Under the pieces are notes generated by a model. That model did no database searches and had not been told where the DNA came from. It worked only from the letters and a program-made list of their open reading frames with translations. A stretch of 64,000 nt of DNA from contig NC_091113.1 in assembly GCF_024713975.1 (NCBI RefSeq), forward strand, positions 7,638,501 to 7,702,500, given 5' to 3'. Below, piece after piece: positions 63,746 through 64,000 of the stretch. Position 1 is the first letter of the stretch; each line of letters starts with the position of its first letter. This DNA comes from Paralichthys olivaceus. Taxonomy: Eukaryota > Chordata > Actinopteri > Pleuronectiformes > Paralichthyidae. Position numbers and translations under genes: made by a program.

Positions 63746-64000
63746 CTAGGTGTTAAACTCCCTCAGTTTCCCCTGGAGGTCCGGTGGGCAGACTATATTG
63801 TAACTTGTCTCTGTGACAACACAACAGGTCTATTTTCCACTTGATGGCACGGTTTACCCCATCTGCTGTGTGCCGTCCACGAGCTCAGTGTGCACCTACA
63901 GAGAGTTACATTTGGAGGATGGACCGGTTTCCTTCTGTTACCGAGGGGACTTTACAGCGTCGGTGTTTGCGAAATTTCAATTCACGGAGCCACTCACTTT
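63746..64000 (-). CDS. Probable last exon(s) of an unidentified minus-strand gene, truncated by window edge
   Basis: Reading the minus strand, a donor-like AAA|GTGAGTGG touches the right edge (intron side 63992-63997). A 187-nt intron would end at TTGTCACAG (63811-63819), and the exon 63746-63810 then reads ...TSYNIVCPPDLQGKLREFNT followed by TAG (63746-63748). Donor, acceptor, a frame closing in a stop, and a downstream AATAAA at 63153-63158 are jointly suggestive. I do not recognise the protein end and assign no function. The plus strand over 63828-64000 is also open, so this stays tentative. Confidence 0.3.

Noticed and set aside
63828-64000. Open plus-strand frame at the right edge preceded by ACAACAG
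   Set aside because: Could be an exon, but the translated sequence resembles nothing known and the minus-strand reading has donor, acceptor, stop and polyadenylation signal together.

Overview
The window is vertebrate nuclear DNA, most likely from a ray-finned (percomorph-like teleost) fish. Genes are split into many short coding exons with GT-AG introns. The encoded proteins are close to human orthologues, there are CA, TG, TC and TA microsatellites, and non-coding stretches carry short DNA-transposon and repeat families typical of fish. There are no operons, CRISPR arrays or bacterial features. I recognised no tRNA or rRNA genes and no retroviral or other virus-like element.

Layout. (1) 1-4740: start of spock2 on the minus strand; only its signal-peptide exon is present, and the rest of the gene lies left of the window. 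(2) About 5-15.7 kb: a gap without recognisable genes that holds DNA transposon remnants. (3) 16-32 kb: ascc1(-), anapc16(+), ddit4(+) and dnajb12(-), all complete, in the order and orientation of human 10q22.1 (SPOCK2-ASCC1-ANAPC16-DDIT4-DNAJB12). (4) 33.6-56.6 kb: scd(+), sec31b(-) and ndufb8(-), the arrangement of human 10q24.31 but with no wnt8b between scd and sec31b. (5) 57.1-58.9 kb: a selenocysteine-containing glutathione peroxidase (-). (6) 59.8-62 kb: fbxl15(+), a human 10q24.32 gene. (7) 63.7-64 kb: probable last exon of an unidentified minus-strand gene that continues past the right edge.

I rebuilt the coding exons from splice sites and reading phase. ASCC1 (354 aa, 9 exons), ANAPC16 (108 aa, 3), DDIT4 (226 aa, 2 coding), DNAJB12 (368 aa, 8), SCD (338 aa, 5), SEC31B (1209 aa, 24), NDUFB8 (188 aa, 5), the glutathione peroxidase (182 aa, 5, with UGA as Sec38) and FBXL15 (292 aa, 4) all close into full-length frames with consistent phase.

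The genes do not form one pathway. They are mostly housekeeping and stress genes: alkylation-repair/activating-signal coactivator, anaphase-promoting complex, mTORC1 inhibition, ER chaperoning, fatty-acid desaturation, COPII coat, complex I, peroxide removal, and a ubiquitin-ligase adaptor. Several pairs are head to head with short shared upstream regions (ascc1/anapc16, dnajb12/scd, gpx/fbxl15). The most notable points are the UGA-decoded peroxidase, a 78-nt stop-free intron in sec31b, a decayed tandem repeat on both sides of scd exon 1, several transposons with intact target-site duplications, an orphan CCAAT-box promoter-like site at 41.3 kb, and the unidentified gene at the right edge.
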